DNA of 50,538 nucleotides from Verrucomicrobiota bacterium (GTDB taxonomy: Bacteria; Verrucomicrobiota; Verrucomicrobiia; Opitutales; Opitutaceae). A program made the translations under genes and the position numbers. Each line of letters begins with the position of its first letter. Positions within the stretch are counted from its first letter, which is position 1. Below the pieces are notes generated by a model that did not search any database, was not told the origin of the DNA, and worked only from the letters and a program-made list of their open reading frames with translations. The DNA lies in NCBI GenBank assembly GCA_019136515.1, contig JAGVUB010000100.1, positions 1-50,538 on the forward strand, written 5' to 3'. Shown in pieces: positions 38,070-46,834 of the stretch.

Positions 38070-38456
38070 ATGATTGATGCGGTTTTCAGCAGCACGAACT
38101 ACCAGGTCGCCCGCCAGATGATGGACGCGACGGTGCTGCGGCATCAGGCGATCGCGGCCAACATCGCCAACGCGGAGACCCCCGGCTACAAGCGCGTTGA
38201 TGTCGCGGCCAATTTCGCCGCGCAACTGCGGTCCGCGCTGCAACGCGGCGGCACCCAGGAGCTGCGCACCGTGCAACCCCAACTGGTGGAGGATCTCGCG
38301 GCCAAGGCGGTCCGGCCCGACGGCAACAATGTGGAGATTGAGAAGGAGCTCATGCTCCTCGGCCGCAGCAGCACCGAATTCAACTTCCTGGCCCAGGTGG
38401 TCAGCACCGACATGCGCAACCTGCGCATGGCCATCACCGGCCGCAGCTCCGGCTGA
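38070..38456 (+). CDS. flgB: Flagellar basal-body rod protein FlgB
   Basis: 128 residues. Proximal rod subunit secreted by the flagellar export apparatus. The conserved N-terminal helix with MMDATVLRHQAIAANIANAETPGYKRVDV holds the rod/hook signature (ANIANAETPGYK). The middle is short and the C-terminus ends with the helical FNFLAQVVSTDMRNLRMAITG. Length is normal for FlgB. The ATG at 38070 fits the usual FlgB N-terminus (MID...); the frame is open far upstream but that is antisense to cheR and cheB. First gene of the operon, directly downstream of the sigma-54 element. Confidence 0.93.
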   Translation: MIDAVFSSTNYQVARQMMDATVLRHQAIAANIANAETPGYKRVDVAANFAAQLRSALQRGGTQELRTVQPQLVEDLAAKAVRPDGNNVEIEKELMLLGRSSTEFNFLAQVVSTDMRNLRMAITGRSSG

Positions 38457-38497
38457 TCCCGCTGTTCCCCTCCCTCCACCCGCGCCCCCTGCTTCCC

Positions 38498-38923
38498 ATG
38501 GACTTCATTCCCGGCATCGAATCGGCCTCCGGTGGCTTGCAGGCCCAACGCGCGCGGCTCGACGTCATCGCGCAGAACATCGCCAACGCCCAGACCACCC
38601 GCGGGGCCAACGGCCTGCCCTACGCCCGCCAGGTCGTGTCCTTCGAGTCCGAGTTGGTCAAGCGGCTGGGGGATGGCGCTGCCAGTCCGGCGTTGCGCGG
38701 CGTGCGAGTGTCGGCTGTCACCGCGGATCAACGCCAGGGGCCAACCGTCCACGACCCCTCCCATCCCGATGCGGATGCGAACGGCTTCGTGCGCATGCCG
38801 AACGTCAACATGGCCATGGAGATGGTGGACCTCATTTCCGCCTCCCGTGCCTACGAGGCCAATCTCGCCGTGGTGAAGGCCGGCCGCGAGATGGCCGCCA
38901 AGAGCCTTGAGATCGGCCGCTGA
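38498..38923 (+). CDS. flgC: Flagellar basal-body rod protein FlgC
   Basis: 141 residues. Rod subunit distal to FlgB. N-terminal helix GIESASGGLQAQRARLDVIAQNIANAQTTRG with the rod signature, a central HPDADANGFVRMPNVNMAMEMVDLI segment diagnostic of FlgC, and the C-terminal SRAYEANLAVVKAGREMAAKSLEIG. The ATG at 38498 is preceded by an almost pure C/T leader (CTCCACCCGCGCCCCCTGC region) instead of a Shine-Dalgarno site. It starts 41 bp after flgB. Confidence 0.95.
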   Translation: MDFIPGIESASGGLQAQRARLDVIAQNIANAQTTRGANGLPYARQVVSFESELVKRLGDGAASPALRGVRVSAVTADQRQGPTVHDPSHPDADANGFVRMPNVNMAMEMVDLISASRAYEANLAVVKAGREMAAKSLEIGR

Positions 38924-38952
38924 TCCCCGAGCAACCCCCAACCTTCCGCATC

Positions 38953-39291
38953 ATGCTCAGCCCCATCGGTTCGTTCAGCTCCGTCCCGTTGCAACCGGCG
39001 GTCAACCCGGCCCGGCTCGACCGCGCGGCCGCCCCGGCGACCACCGCCAAGACCAACGAGCTCAGCGGTGCGCACCAGTTCGGCAGCCTCTTCACCAAAC
39101 TCGTCGACGAGGTCGGCGCGACCCAGCAGACCGCCGCCGCCGAGACGCAGAAGGTCATGCTCGGGCAGTCGGATCAGCTCCACAGTGCGATGATCTCGCT
39201 GCAGGAATCCTCGCTCGCGCTTGGGCTGATGGTGGAGGTGCGCAACAAGCTGGTGGAATCCTACCAGGAACTGATGCGCATGCCGGTGTAA
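38953..39291 (+). CDS. fliE: Flagellar hook-basal body complex protein FliE
   Basis: 112 residues. Adaptor between the MS ring and the rod. N-terminal part is Pro/Ala-rich; the conserved C-terminal half contains FGSLFTKLVDEVGATQQTAAAETQKVMLG and the closing SALGLMVEVRNKLVESYQELMRMPV-type segment, which is the FliE hallmark. Length is normal. It lies 29 bp after flgC and 34 bp before fliF, as in most flgBC-fliEFGHIJ operons. Confidence 0.92.
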   Translation: MLSPIGSFSSVPLQPAVNPARLDRAAAPATTAKTNELSGAHQFGSLFTKLVDEVGATQQTAAAETQKVMLGQSDQLHSAMISLQESSLALGLMVEVRNKLVESYQELMRMPV

Positions 39292-39325
39292 GTTACCCGC
39301 TTTCTGAACCCTGTTGCCCTCCCGC

Positions 39326-40915
39326 ATGAAGAACGTCCTGCAATCGCTCCTCGCCCTCTGGGGGCATCTCGGCGCCAACCAGCGCGTGTCGCTCATCATC
39401 GCCGCGATGGTCGTTGTCGCGGGTTTGGCGGCACTCGTCAGTTGGTCGCGTCGCCCCGACTACCAGCTGCTCTACGGCCGCTTGGGTGAGAAGGACGCGG
39501 CGGCAGTCATCAGCTACCTGCAAACGAGCAACATCCCGTACCGCGCCGAGACTGGCGGCTCCACCGTCTTCGTGCCCGCCGAACAGGTGCACCGCCTGCG
39601 CATGGATCTCGCCGGCAAGGGCCTGCCGAGCGGCGAGGGCGTCGGCTTCGAGATTTTCGACAAGGGCAACTTCGGCGTGTCCGACTTCGTCCAGCGCACC
39701 AACTACGCCCGGGCCCTCCAGGGTGAACTCGCCCGTACCATCGGCCAGCTCGAGGGCGTGCGGGGTGCCCGCGTGCTCATCGTCCAGCCGGAGAACCGGC
39801 TGCTGCTCGTCGACCAGTCGATCAAGCCCAGCGCCTCCGTCTTCATCGATCTGGGCGGCGGCCGGATTTCCTCCGAGCAGGTCAACGCCATCCGCCACCT
39901 CGTCTCCAACTCCGTCCAGGGCCTGCTGCCCGACGCGGTCGCCGTCGTCGACAACCGCGGCCGCGTCCTCTCCGAGGAGCTCAAGACCGACCCGCTGCTC
40001 ACCACCGCGTCGAGCCAGATCAAGTACCGGCAGAGTGTGGAGGACTATTTTGCCCGCAAGGTCGAGACGATGCTCGCCGCGGCCGTGGGCGCCGGCAACG
40101 CCGTTGTGCGGGTCTCCGCCGAGGTCGACACCGACGCGACGACCATCGCCGAGGAGAAATACGATCCGGAGGGCCAGGTCGTGCGTTCGCAGACTTCCAC
40201 CGAGGACACCAGCGCCACGGCCGAGGGAGCGGCCGGGGGTGGGGCGGTCGGCACCGCCGCGAATGTGCCGGGCGAGGCCGCCGCGGCCGCGGGAGCCGGT
40301 GCCGCCGGCACGGCGCAGACCCGCACCGAGCAGAACCGCAAGAACCGCACGACGAGCTACGAAATCAACACCACGCGCACCTCGATCACGCGCAACCCCG
40401 GTACCGTGCGCTCCATTACGGCCGCCGTTTTCCTCAATCAGCGCGTCGGCGGCACCGCCGAGGCGCCACAACCTCAGCCCCGCACGCCCGAGGAGCTCAA
40501 CACCCTGCGCCAGCTCGTTGTCAACGCTCTCGGGGTGAAGCTCGCCGCCGGCCAGACGCCGGAGAGCGTGGTCGCGCTGCAGGAGATCGCTTTCCCCGCC
40601 GAGCCGCTGGTCGCCCAGGCCGAGCAGATCCGGCAGCAGAACAAGCTGCAGCCCTACATCGACATGGCCGTGCGCTTCCTGCCGATCGTCGCCGCCGGCG
40701 TGTTGATGCTGTTCTTCCTCCGCCGGCTCGGACGCGAGAAGCCCGAGCCTGTCCCGGTCGAACTGCTCCGCGAACTGCCGTCGACTGAGCAACGTGCCAT
40801 CACCGGCGCCCCCGGTACCGTCACCCCCGAGTTGATCAACGAACTGATCCGCCAGAAGCCGACCAACGTCGGCACCGCGCTGCGCGACTGGGTCGCGATC
40901 AACAAACAATCCTGA
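39326..40915 (+). CDS. fliF: Flagellar MS-ring protein FliF
   Basis: 529 residues. Forms the inner-membrane MS ring. First membrane helix about 22-40 (LIIAAMVVVAGLAALVSW), ring-building motifs with YQLLYGRLGEKDAAAVISYL and GFEIFDKGNFGVSDFVQRTNYARALQGELARTI, a Gly/Ala-rich variable stretch about 290-325, second membrane helix about 450-466, and a cytoplasmic FliG-binding tail ending LRDWVAINKQS. The ATG at 39326 is used; a TTG at 39314 is possible but adds only four residues. Followed by fliG after 3 bp. Confidence 0.95.
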   Translation: MKNVLQSLLALWGHLGANQRVSLIIAAMVVVAGLAALVSWSRRPDYQLLYGRLGEKDAAAVISYLQTSNIPYRAETGGSTVFVPAEQVHRLRMDLAGKGLPSGEGVGFEIFDKGNFGVSDFVQRTNYARALQGELARTIGQLEGVRGARVLIVQPENRLLLVDQSIKPSASVFIDLGGGRISSEQVNAIRHLVSNSVQGLLPDAVAVVDNRGRVLSEELKTDPLLTTASSQIKYRQSVEDYFARKVETMLAAAVGAGNAVVRVSAEVDTDATTIAEEKYDPEGQVVRSQTSTEDTSATAEGAAGGGAVGTAANVPGEAAAAAGAGAAGTAQTRTEQNRKNRTTSYEINTTRTSITRNPGTVRSITAAVFLNQRVGGTAEAPQPQPRTPEELNTLRQLVVNALGVKLAAGQTPESVVALQEIAFPAEPLVAQAEQIRQQNKLQPYIDMAVRFLPIVAAGVLMLFFLRRLGREKPEPVPVELLRELPSTEQRAITGAPGTVTPELINELIRQKPTNVGTALRDWVAINKQS

Positions 40916-40918
40916 GCC

Positions 40919-42499
40919 ATGGCCGCTTCCGTCTCCAGTTCCGATGCCGCCGCCGGCGCGCTCCCCGCGCAGGACTACGAGAAGTTCTCCCGTGCCAAGA
41001 AACTGGCCATCTTTCTGGTGACCATCGGCCCCGAGTCGGCGGCCGAACTCATGAAGAATTTCGACGACAACACCGTCGAGGCCGTCACCAAGGAGATGAC
41101 GCAGCTCGGGCTCATCCCAGTCGAGCACCAGCGCGCCGCGATCGACGAGTTCAGCAGCGTCATCCTCGAGAGCACCAAGGGCGTGCTCGGCGGCAGCCCG
41201 TACGCGCAGCGCACGCTTGAGCTCGCCAAGGGCGACTTCAAGGCGGCCTCGATCATGGGACGCGTCGGCCCCAGCGGCACTTCCATCGACGTCATCAAGG
41301 ATATCGCCGAGATGGAGGGCCGGCAGATCTGCAACCTCATCAAGAGCGAACAGCCGCAGACGATCGCCTTCGTGCTCTCGTACCTCGAGACGCCCAAGGC
41401 GGCCGAGATCCTCACCATGCTCAGCCCCGAGATGCGCGAGGAGGTCGTCGAGCGCCTCGGCACGATCGAGAGCACCTCGCTCGAGCTGGTCGGCAAGGTC
41501 GTGCGCAGCCTCGGCAAGCACTTCGACGTGAAGGCGCGGCCCACCTTCCACCGCAGCGGCGGCGTGCGCAGCGTGGCCGAGGTGCTCAACGCGCTCGACA
41601 AGGATGTATCCAAGACCCTGCTGGCCAAGATCGAGGAGCGCAACGCCACCCTCGGGGCGGCCGTGCGCAAGAAGATGTTCGGCTTCGAGGACCTCAACCG
41701 CCTCAGCCTGCAGGACCTGCAGCGGGTCATGCGCGAGGTCGACTCCTCGAACCTCGCCGTCTCGATGAAGTCGGCCAGCGAGGGCCTGCGCACCAAGATC
41801 TACGGCGCCATCTCCAAGCGCGCCGCCGAGAGCCTCAAGGAGGAGATCTCGATGCTCGGGCCGGTCCGCCTGCGCGATGTCGAGCAGGCGCAGGACGCCA
41901 TCATCCAGGTGGTAATGTCGTTGTCTAAACTCATCGTCTTCGACCGTCCCCTCCAGGGCGCCACCGCCGTGGTCCGGGCCCGCGCCCGCACCCTCACCGA
42001 GGCGGAGCTGGCCGAGCTGCGCGAACAGGCGCGCCGTGAAGGAGCGGAGGATACGCGGCGCTTCGCCGACGCGCAGATGGTCGAGATGCGCTCGGAGGTG
42101 CAGCAGCTCAACGAGAGCCTCTTCGAGGCGCTCCGGCAGGCGGAGACCCGCCTGACCGAGCAGGTGCGCGCCGCGTTGCCCGGCCTCGCCGTCGAGATCG
42201 GCCGCCGCCTGCTCGCCGGTTGGGAGCCGCCCATCGAGGTGGTGGCCAAGGTCTGCCGCGAGGCGCTCGACGAACTCTTCCCCGAGACCGCCGGCCTCGA
42301 ACTCGTTTTGTCCGCGCGCGACGCCGAGCTGCTCGGGAAACTCAATCCCGGCTGGCTGCACGAATTCCCCAATCTGAAGATTGCCGTCGATCCCAACCTC
42401 CACGCGGGCGATTGCCTCGTGCGCAGCCGGTTCGGGGTGGTCGACGCGCGCGGCGCCACCCGCCTCAACTCGCTCCAGGAGAGCCTCGCCCACGCCTGA
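40919..42499 (+). CDS. fliG: Fused FliG-FliH: motor switch protein joined to export ATPase regulator
   Basis: One 526-residue open frame. Residues 1-332 are FliG: N-terminal FliF-binding domain (KLAIFLVTIGPESAAELMK), middle domain with EQPQTIAFVLSYL in place of EHPQT, and C-terminal motor domain with RKKMFGFEDLNRLSLQDLQRVMREV. It should end with about 19 more residues after VEQAQDAIIQVV, but instead an in-frame ATG at 41915 begins a FliH-like protein (MSLSKLIVFDRPL, central coiled coil, then the VRSRFGVVDARGATRL C-terminus). FliG builds the C ring switch; FliH regulates the FliI ATPase. Either a true fusion or a small deletion of the gene boundary; internal initiation at 41915 could still yield separate FliH. 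Confidence 0.88.
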   Translation: MAASVSSSDAAAGALPAQDYEKFSRAKKLAIFLVTIGPESAAELMKNFDDNTVEAVTKEMTQLGLIPVEHQRAAIDEFSSVILESTKGVLGGSPYAQRTLELAKGDFKAASIMGRVGPSGTSIDVIKDIAEMEGRQICNLIKSEQPQTIAFVLSYLETPKAAEILTMLSPEMREEVVERLGTIESTSLELVGKVVRSLGKHFDVKARPTFHRSGGVRSVAEVLNALDKDVSKTLLAKIEERNATLGAAVRKKMFGFEDLNRLSLQDLQRVMREVDSSNLAVSMKSASEGLRTKIYGAISKRAAESLKEEISMLGPVRLRDVEQAQDAIIQVVMSLSKLIVFDRPLQGATAVVRARARTLTEAELAELREQARREGAEDTRRFADAQMVEMRSEVQQLNESLFEALRQAETRLTEQVRAALPGLAVEIGRRLLAGWEPPIEVVAKVCREALDELFPETAGLELVLSARDAELLGKLNPGWLHEFPNLKIAVDPNLHAGDCLVRSRFGVVDARGATRLNSLQESLAHA

Positions 42500-42502
42500 A
42501 CC

Positions 42503-43819
42503 GTGACCACCAACCTCGATCCTTTCGTCCAGGACCTCGCCGCCCGCATCCAGCGCACGGCGCCGGTGGAGCGCGCCGGCCGCGTCACCGGTGTGGCAGG
42601 GCTCATCGTCGAGGCCGACGGGCCCAATGTGGGGTTGGGCGACATCTGCGTGATCAAGTCCGAACGCGACGGCTCGGCTCTCCAGGCCGAGGTGGTCGGC
42701 TTCCGGCACCACACCGTCCTGCTCATGCCGCTCGGTGACATGGAGGGGCTGCACGCCGGCTGCAAGGTCGTCGCCGGCGAACGGCCTCTGCTGCCCGAAC
42801 CGGGGGAGAACCTCCTCGGCCGCGTGCTCGACGGGCTGGGACGGCCGATCGACGGCGGTCGCTTCCTGCCGGCGGTCGTCCCGACGACTTCCACCCGGCC
42901 CAACGCCCTGCGGCGCGAGCGCATCAAGGATGCGATCCCCACGGGAATCCGCGCCGTGGACACCTTTATCCCCCTCGGCCGCGGCCAGCGCGTGGGCCTC
43001 TTCGCCGGCTCCGGTGTGGGCAAGTCCACCTTGCTCGGCATGATGGCGCGCGGCGTGCAGGCCGACATTGTCGTGGTCGGGCTGATCGGCGAACGCGGCC
43101 GCGAGGTGCGCGAGTTCCTGGAGAAGGACCTTGGCGAGGAGGGACTGAAGCGCAGCGTCGTGGTCGTCGCCACCTCCGACCAGCCGGCACCGTTGCGCGT
43201 GCGCAGCGCCTTCACCGCCACGGCGGTGGCCGAGGCGTACCGCGCGCAGGGCAAGAGCGTGCTGCTGCTGCTCGACTCGGTCACCCGCTTCGCCATGGCC
43301 CAGCGCGAGATCGGCCTGGCCGTGGGCGAGCCGCCCGCCACGCGCGGCTACACGCCGTCCGTCTTTTCGCTGCTGCCCCGACTGCTCGAGCGGGCCGGCA
43401 CCAGCGAGCACGGCGCGATCACCGCGCTCTACACGGTGCTCGTCGAGGGCGACGACATGAACGAGCCGATCGCCGACGCCGTGCGCGGCATCCTCGACGG
43501 CCACATCGTGCTCTCCCGTGCGCTGGCGAACTCGAACCACTATCCGGCGATCGACGTGCTCGACAGCGTCTCGCGCCTCAGCCGCGACATCTGCACGCGG
43601 CCCGAGCTCGACACCGTGGCGAAGGCCCGCGAAGCGCTCGCGGTGTACCGGCGCAACGAGGACCTCATCACCATCGGGGCGTACCCGAAGAACTCCAACC
43701 CGGTCGTGGACCGCGCCATCGAGCTGCGCGAGCCGCTGACGAAGTTCCTGCGCCAGGGCGTCGAGGAGTTCGCCCCGCGCAGCGACGCCTACACCGCGCT
43801 CAAGCGCATTGTCGGATGA
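42503..43819 (+). CDS. fliI: Flagellum-specific export ATPase FliI
   Basis: 438 residues, F1-beta-like ATPase energising type III flagellar export. Walker A GSGVGKST at about 169-176, Walker B region VLLLLDSVTRFAMAQREIGLA, the FliI/YscN signature PATRGYTPSVFSLLPRLLERAG and GITALYTVLVEGDDMNEPIAD-type segment, then DGHIVLSR. The start is a GTG at 42503, three bases after the fliG-fliH stop. Length matches the family. The stop overlaps the fliJ start (ATGA). Confidence 0.95.
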   Translation: MTTNLDPFVQDLAARIQRTAPVERAGRVTGVAGLIVEADGPNVGLGDICVIKSERDGSALQAEVVGFRHHTVLLMPLGDMEGLHAGCKVVAGERPLLPEPGENLLGRVLDGLGRPIDGGRFLPAVVPTTSTRPNALRRERIKDAIPTGIRAVDTFIPLGRGQRVGLFAGSGVGKSTLLGMMARGVQADIVVVGLIGERGREVREFLEKDLGEEGLKRSVVVVATSDQPAPLRVRSAFTATAVAEAYRAQGKSVLLLLDSVTRFAMAQREIGLAVGEPPATRGYTPSVFSLLPRLLERAGTSEHGAITALYTVLVEGDDMNEPIADAVRGILDGHIVLSRALANSNHYPAIDVLDSVSRLSRDICTRPELDTVAKAREALAVYRRNEDLITIGAYPKNSNPVVDRAIELREPLTKFLRQGVEEFAPRSDAYTALKRIVG

Positions 43820-44262
43820 AGAAATTCCGTTTCACCCTCGAGCCCGTCGCCACGCTGCGCAATCTCCAGGAGATGCGCGCCAGCGAGGTGTTCTCCCGCG
43901 CCAACCGCCGGGTGGGGGAGTGCGACGAGGTGCTGGCGCACCGGCGGCTGCGCGTCGCGCAGTTCGTCGAGTCGCTCATCGTGCGGCGGGCCGCCGGTCT
44001 GCCGGGCTCGATGCAGGTCTCGTTCATGCAGGCCTACCGTGCCGAACTCGAGGAGGAGCGGCGGGCGGCCGAGGCGCTGGAGAAGGCGCGGAGCGAACAG
44101 GAGCTCGCGCGCAAGCATTGGATCGACGCCCACCTCCAGGTGCGCCTCGTCGACAAGCTGCGCGGCCGTGCCCGCGAGCGTTTCCAGACCGAACTCTTCC
44201 GTTTCGAACAACGCCAACTCGACGACCGGCTGCCGCGCGGCGGTCTCCTTCCGGAGTCATGA
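43816..44262 (+). CDS. fliJ: Flagellar export chaperone/stalk protein FliJ
   Basis: 148 residues, predicted to be almost entirely a two-helix coiled coil (KKFRFTLEPVATLRNLQEM at the start, then many Glu/Arg/Ala heptads). FliJ acts like the gamma subunit of the FliI ATPase and escorts export chaperones. Identification rests on the FRFTLEPVATLR N-terminus, the size and the position right after fliI with a 4-bp overlap. It overlaps the next gene likewise (ATGA). Confidence 0.88.
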   Translation: MKKFRFTLEPVATLRNLQEMRASEVFSRANRRVGECDEVLAHRRLRVAQFVESLIVRRAAGLPGSMQVSFMQAYRAELEEERRAAEALEKARSEQELARKHWIDAHLQVRLVDKLRGRARERFQTELFRFEQRQLDDRLPRGGLLPES

Positions 44263-44888
44263 ACATTCTGACCAAACCATGGTTCGCCGCGGTGCTGATC
44301 GTGCTCCTTCAGCCGGCCGTGAGCGTGTTTCTCGTCAACCAGAGCGCCCCGGCGATCCTCGCCGCGATCGCGGCTCGAGCCGGCGGCGCCGGCGCACCCG
44401 AAGTCCTGCGCCCGCGCGAGACGCGCCCGCCCTGGGACATGTGGACGCCCGAACTCGAGAAGCTCGCGAAAGAACTGCGCAGCCAGCGGGACGGTCTGCG
44501 CGATCGCGAGCAGGCGGTGGTCCAGCGCGAGACGCGGCTGGCGGCCGAGGCGGCCGAGTTGGCGCGCACTCGAAAGGAGATCGAGGCCCAGCGCGCCGAG
44601 ATCACGCAGATGCTTACCGCCGTCGGCGTGGATGAGTTGAAGAATCTCAGGAGCCTGGCGCAGACCTATTCGAGTCTCACGCCGAAAGCAGCAGTCGCGA
44701 TCTTCTCCGAGATGGACGATGCGACCGTCGTGAAGGTCCTGTCTCTCATGAAAGCCGACAGCGTCGGCCCGATCTTCGAAGAAATGTCGAAGGACAAGAG
44801 CGAGAAGAACAACCAGGCGCAACGTGCCGCGCGCCTCTCGGAACGCCTGCGGCTGATGAAGTCTTCCAGAAACACCGCGGGTTCCTGA
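44259..44888 (+). CDS. MotE-like flagellar protein (MgtE N-domain-like)
   Basis: 209 residues. N-terminal membrane helix (about 8-30, WFAAVLIVLLQPAVSVFLV), a coiled coil (about 65-115), and a C-terminal helical domain with KAAVAIFSEMDDATVVKVLSLMKADSVGPIFEEM, which is the repeat pattern of the MgtE N-terminal/MotE family. MotE-like proteins are found next to fliJ and fliK in several flagellar operons, where they chaperone or stabilise motor or rod components in the periplasm; the exact role here is inferred. It overlaps fliJ by 4 bp, implying coupled translation, and precedes fliK. Confidence 0.82.
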   Translation: MNILTKPWFAAVLIVLLQPAVSVFLVNQSAPAILAAIAARAGGAGAPEVLRPRETRPPWDMWTPELEKLAKELRSQRDGLRDREQAVVQRETRLAAEAAELARTRKEIEAQRAEITQMLTAVGVDELKNLRSLAQTYSSLTPKAAVAIFSEMDDATVVKVLSLMKADSVGPIFEEMSKDKSEKNNQAQRAARLSERLRLMKSSRNTAGS

Positions 44889-44949
44889 CCGACCCGCGTC
44901 GCCCGCCGACCGCAACCGCCGCGTCCATGGACGCGGACACCGGATACTC

Positions 44950-44954
44950 AAGGA
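44950..44954 (+). promoter_or_regulatory. Shine-Dalgarno site of fliK
   Basis: AAGGA, five bases before the ATG at 44960. It favours this start over the in-frame ATG at 44927, which lacks such a site. Notable because most neighbouring genes have no Shine-Dalgarno sequence. Confidence 0.6.
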
Positions 44955-44959
44955 CCACC

Positions 44960-46825
44960 ATGCAGGTTGCCTTTCTTCCCTCCACCAGCGTTGCGCCGAT
45001 CCCCGGTGCAGCTACTCCAGTCCCGACCCAACCCGAGCCGGGCGCGGACGACGCCTCGTTCGCCGCGCTGCTCGATTCGAGCGCCGGCCAGACCCAGACC
45101 GCCGGCGACGACGGTATCCCGACTGCGAAACCGGGCGGTCGCGCGGACACGCCCGCCGAGGAGCCCGACATCGCGGATCTTGGCCTGCTCGCGGGACTGT
45201 GCCCGCCCGTGCCGATGCCCGCCCCGGTCCCGACGCCGCTCTTGGCTGATGCGACCGCGGGCGCGCCCGTCGAGGCGAGCGTGGCGGGCGCTGGGGGGCC
45301 CAACGCCGAAGCAATCGCTGATGGCGGGACCTCGGTGCCGGAGTTCCGGCAGAATACGTCCGAGCCTTCCCCGGCGCGGGCGCTGCCTTCGCACCCCGCG
45401 ACTCGTGAGACCGCAGTGCAGGTGCAGTCGCCGGCGATCAAGGACGCGCGCGGCGGGACCTCGAGGCCCAATCCGTCGATTCCCGATTTGCTCTCGGCTC
45501 GTATCGCAGGTGATCATGCGCTTACCGAAGCGCAGTCGGCGAGACCGCTTGCGCCCGAGGCGGTGAGCGTGACGTCTGGCGACTCCGTCCCGAACGCGCC
45601 GGCCGGAACGGGCGTGGCAACGCGTACCTTGACCCAGGTATTGTGCGAGGCCGCCCGCCCGACCGGAGGGACCGCAGTTGCGAGCCCGGCCCGGTCATCA
45701 ACCGACACCGCGACGCCATCTGCCCAGGCGGTGCCGATGCCGGGGACTAGCGAAGTGGTCGGCTCCCCGCTGGCGGTCGAGGGTGCTGACCTCGTTGAAC
45801 GTCCCGGTGGGTCGCCGGTGCCGACTGGTCGCAGTGCGGTTGAAACAACGACCGCGGCCGCTGCGCGCGCCGTGGCTGGAACGGCGGAGGTCGCGCCGCA
45901 AGTGGAGTCGTTGCCGGGGAGTGCCCGGGTGGCGAAACCAAGCGGTCCGGACCGGGCTGCACCGGAGAGTCTTGAGAAGAATGGTTCAGCTGTGGCGGGA
46001 GAGTCCCCAACCCGTCCTTCTCGGGAAAATCCTGCCGCACGGCGCGCGCATGGGGGGAACGGTGCGGTGGGTGCGACCGGACACGATGGACAGAGAAACT
46101 TTCTAAACGTTGGGCGACAGGGGTTAGGGGAACCCGCCCCTCGGTTTGGCACAGACGTTGCGAAAGAGGCCCAACCCATGCCTGCCAACGCCACGGAATT
46201 GCCGCCTGCCACCCACGCGCTCTCCTCAGACGAGCCGGTGGTCGCCACCGTCGGGGCGGCGACCGATACCTCGGCTGCCGGCACGACGCGAGTGGTGGCG
46301 GAGACGGGTCCGGCCCGTTCGGTGGCGGCGGAGACGATCCGGCAGTTGCAGGAGGTCGCCGCGCGCGCCCGTGAGACGGGGCGCAACCAAGTGGATTTCC
46401 AGGTGCGGACTCCCGACGACGAAAGCCTGCGCGTGAACTTGCGGTGGCACGACGGCGTCGTGCACGCGCGGTTCGTCTCCGAAAGTGCCGAGCTGCAGCA
46501 GGCGCTCTCCCGGGAATGGGCGCTGGCGGCGCCGCGTCTGGCGGAGAAGGGCCTGAAGTTCGACCAGCCCAGCTTCGAGCACCACGAACGCTCGGACCAC
46601 CAATCGTCCGCGCAGGATGGGTTCTCGTTCGCACAGAACCGGCACTCCTCGCGGGGGCAGGATCGGAGCTTCGAGTTCGCCGGACCCTCCGGCGGCGCCT
46701 CGACGGCTCCGGTGGCCGCCGCCCATTCCTCCATCCCCCATGGTTCCGGTGCGCAGCCTCCCGAGCGGGCCCTCCCGCTTCCGCGGCCGGCGACCGGCGC
46801 CACCAACCTTCGCGCCTGGGCCTGA
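44960..46825 (+). CDS. fliK: Flagellar hook-length control protein FliK
   Basis: 621 residues. Exported ruler that measures hook length and switches export specificity. About 1-460 is low-complexity Ala/Pro/Thr/Gly-rich sequence, as usual for the ruler part. The conserved C-terminal Flg_hook domain (about 470-555) includes IRQLQEVAARARETGRNQVDF, VRTPDDESLRVNLRWHDGVVHARFV and SAELQQALSREWALAAPRLAEKG. After it comes a variable His/Ser-rich tail. A longer frame from ATG 44927 is possible. The gene precedes flgD, consistent with joint hook assembly. Confidence 0.88.
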   Translation: MQVAFLPSTSVAPIPGAATPVPTQPEPGADDASFAALLDSSAGQTQTAGDDGIPTAKPGGRADTPAEEPDIADLGLLAGLCPPVPMPAPVPTPLLADATAGAPVEASVAGAGGPNAEAIADGGTSVPEFRQNTSEPSPARALPSHPATRETAVQVQSPAIKDARGGTSRPNPSIPDLLSARIAGDHALTEAQSARPLAPEAVSVTSGDSVPNAPAGTGVATRTLTQVLCEAARPTGGTAVASPARSSTDTATPSAQAVPMPGTSEVVGSPLAVEGADLVERPGGSPVPTGRSAVETTTAAAARAVAGTAEVAPQVESLPGSARVAKPSGPDRAAPESLEKNGSAVAGESPTRPSRENPAARRAHGGNGAVGATGHDGQRNFLNVGRQGLGEPAPRFGTDVAKEAQPMPANATELPPATHALSSDEPVVATVGAATDTSAAGTTRVVAETGPARSVAAETIRQLQEVAARARETGRNQVDFQVRTPDDESLRVNLRWHDGVVHARFVSESAELQQALSREWALAAPRLAEKGLKFDQPSFEHHERSDHQSSAQDGFSFAQNRHSSRGQDRSFEFAGPSGGASTAPVAAAHSSIPHGSGAQPPERALPLPRPATGATNLRAWA

Positions 46826-46834
46826 CCTGTCATC

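Noticed and set aside
39293-43540. A 1415-codon open frame antisense to fliF, fliG-fliH and fliI
   Set aside because: It is the shadow of GC-rich codon use in the flagellar genes; the product is His/Arg/Gly/Leu-rich without domains, whereas the plus strand has complete family motifs.
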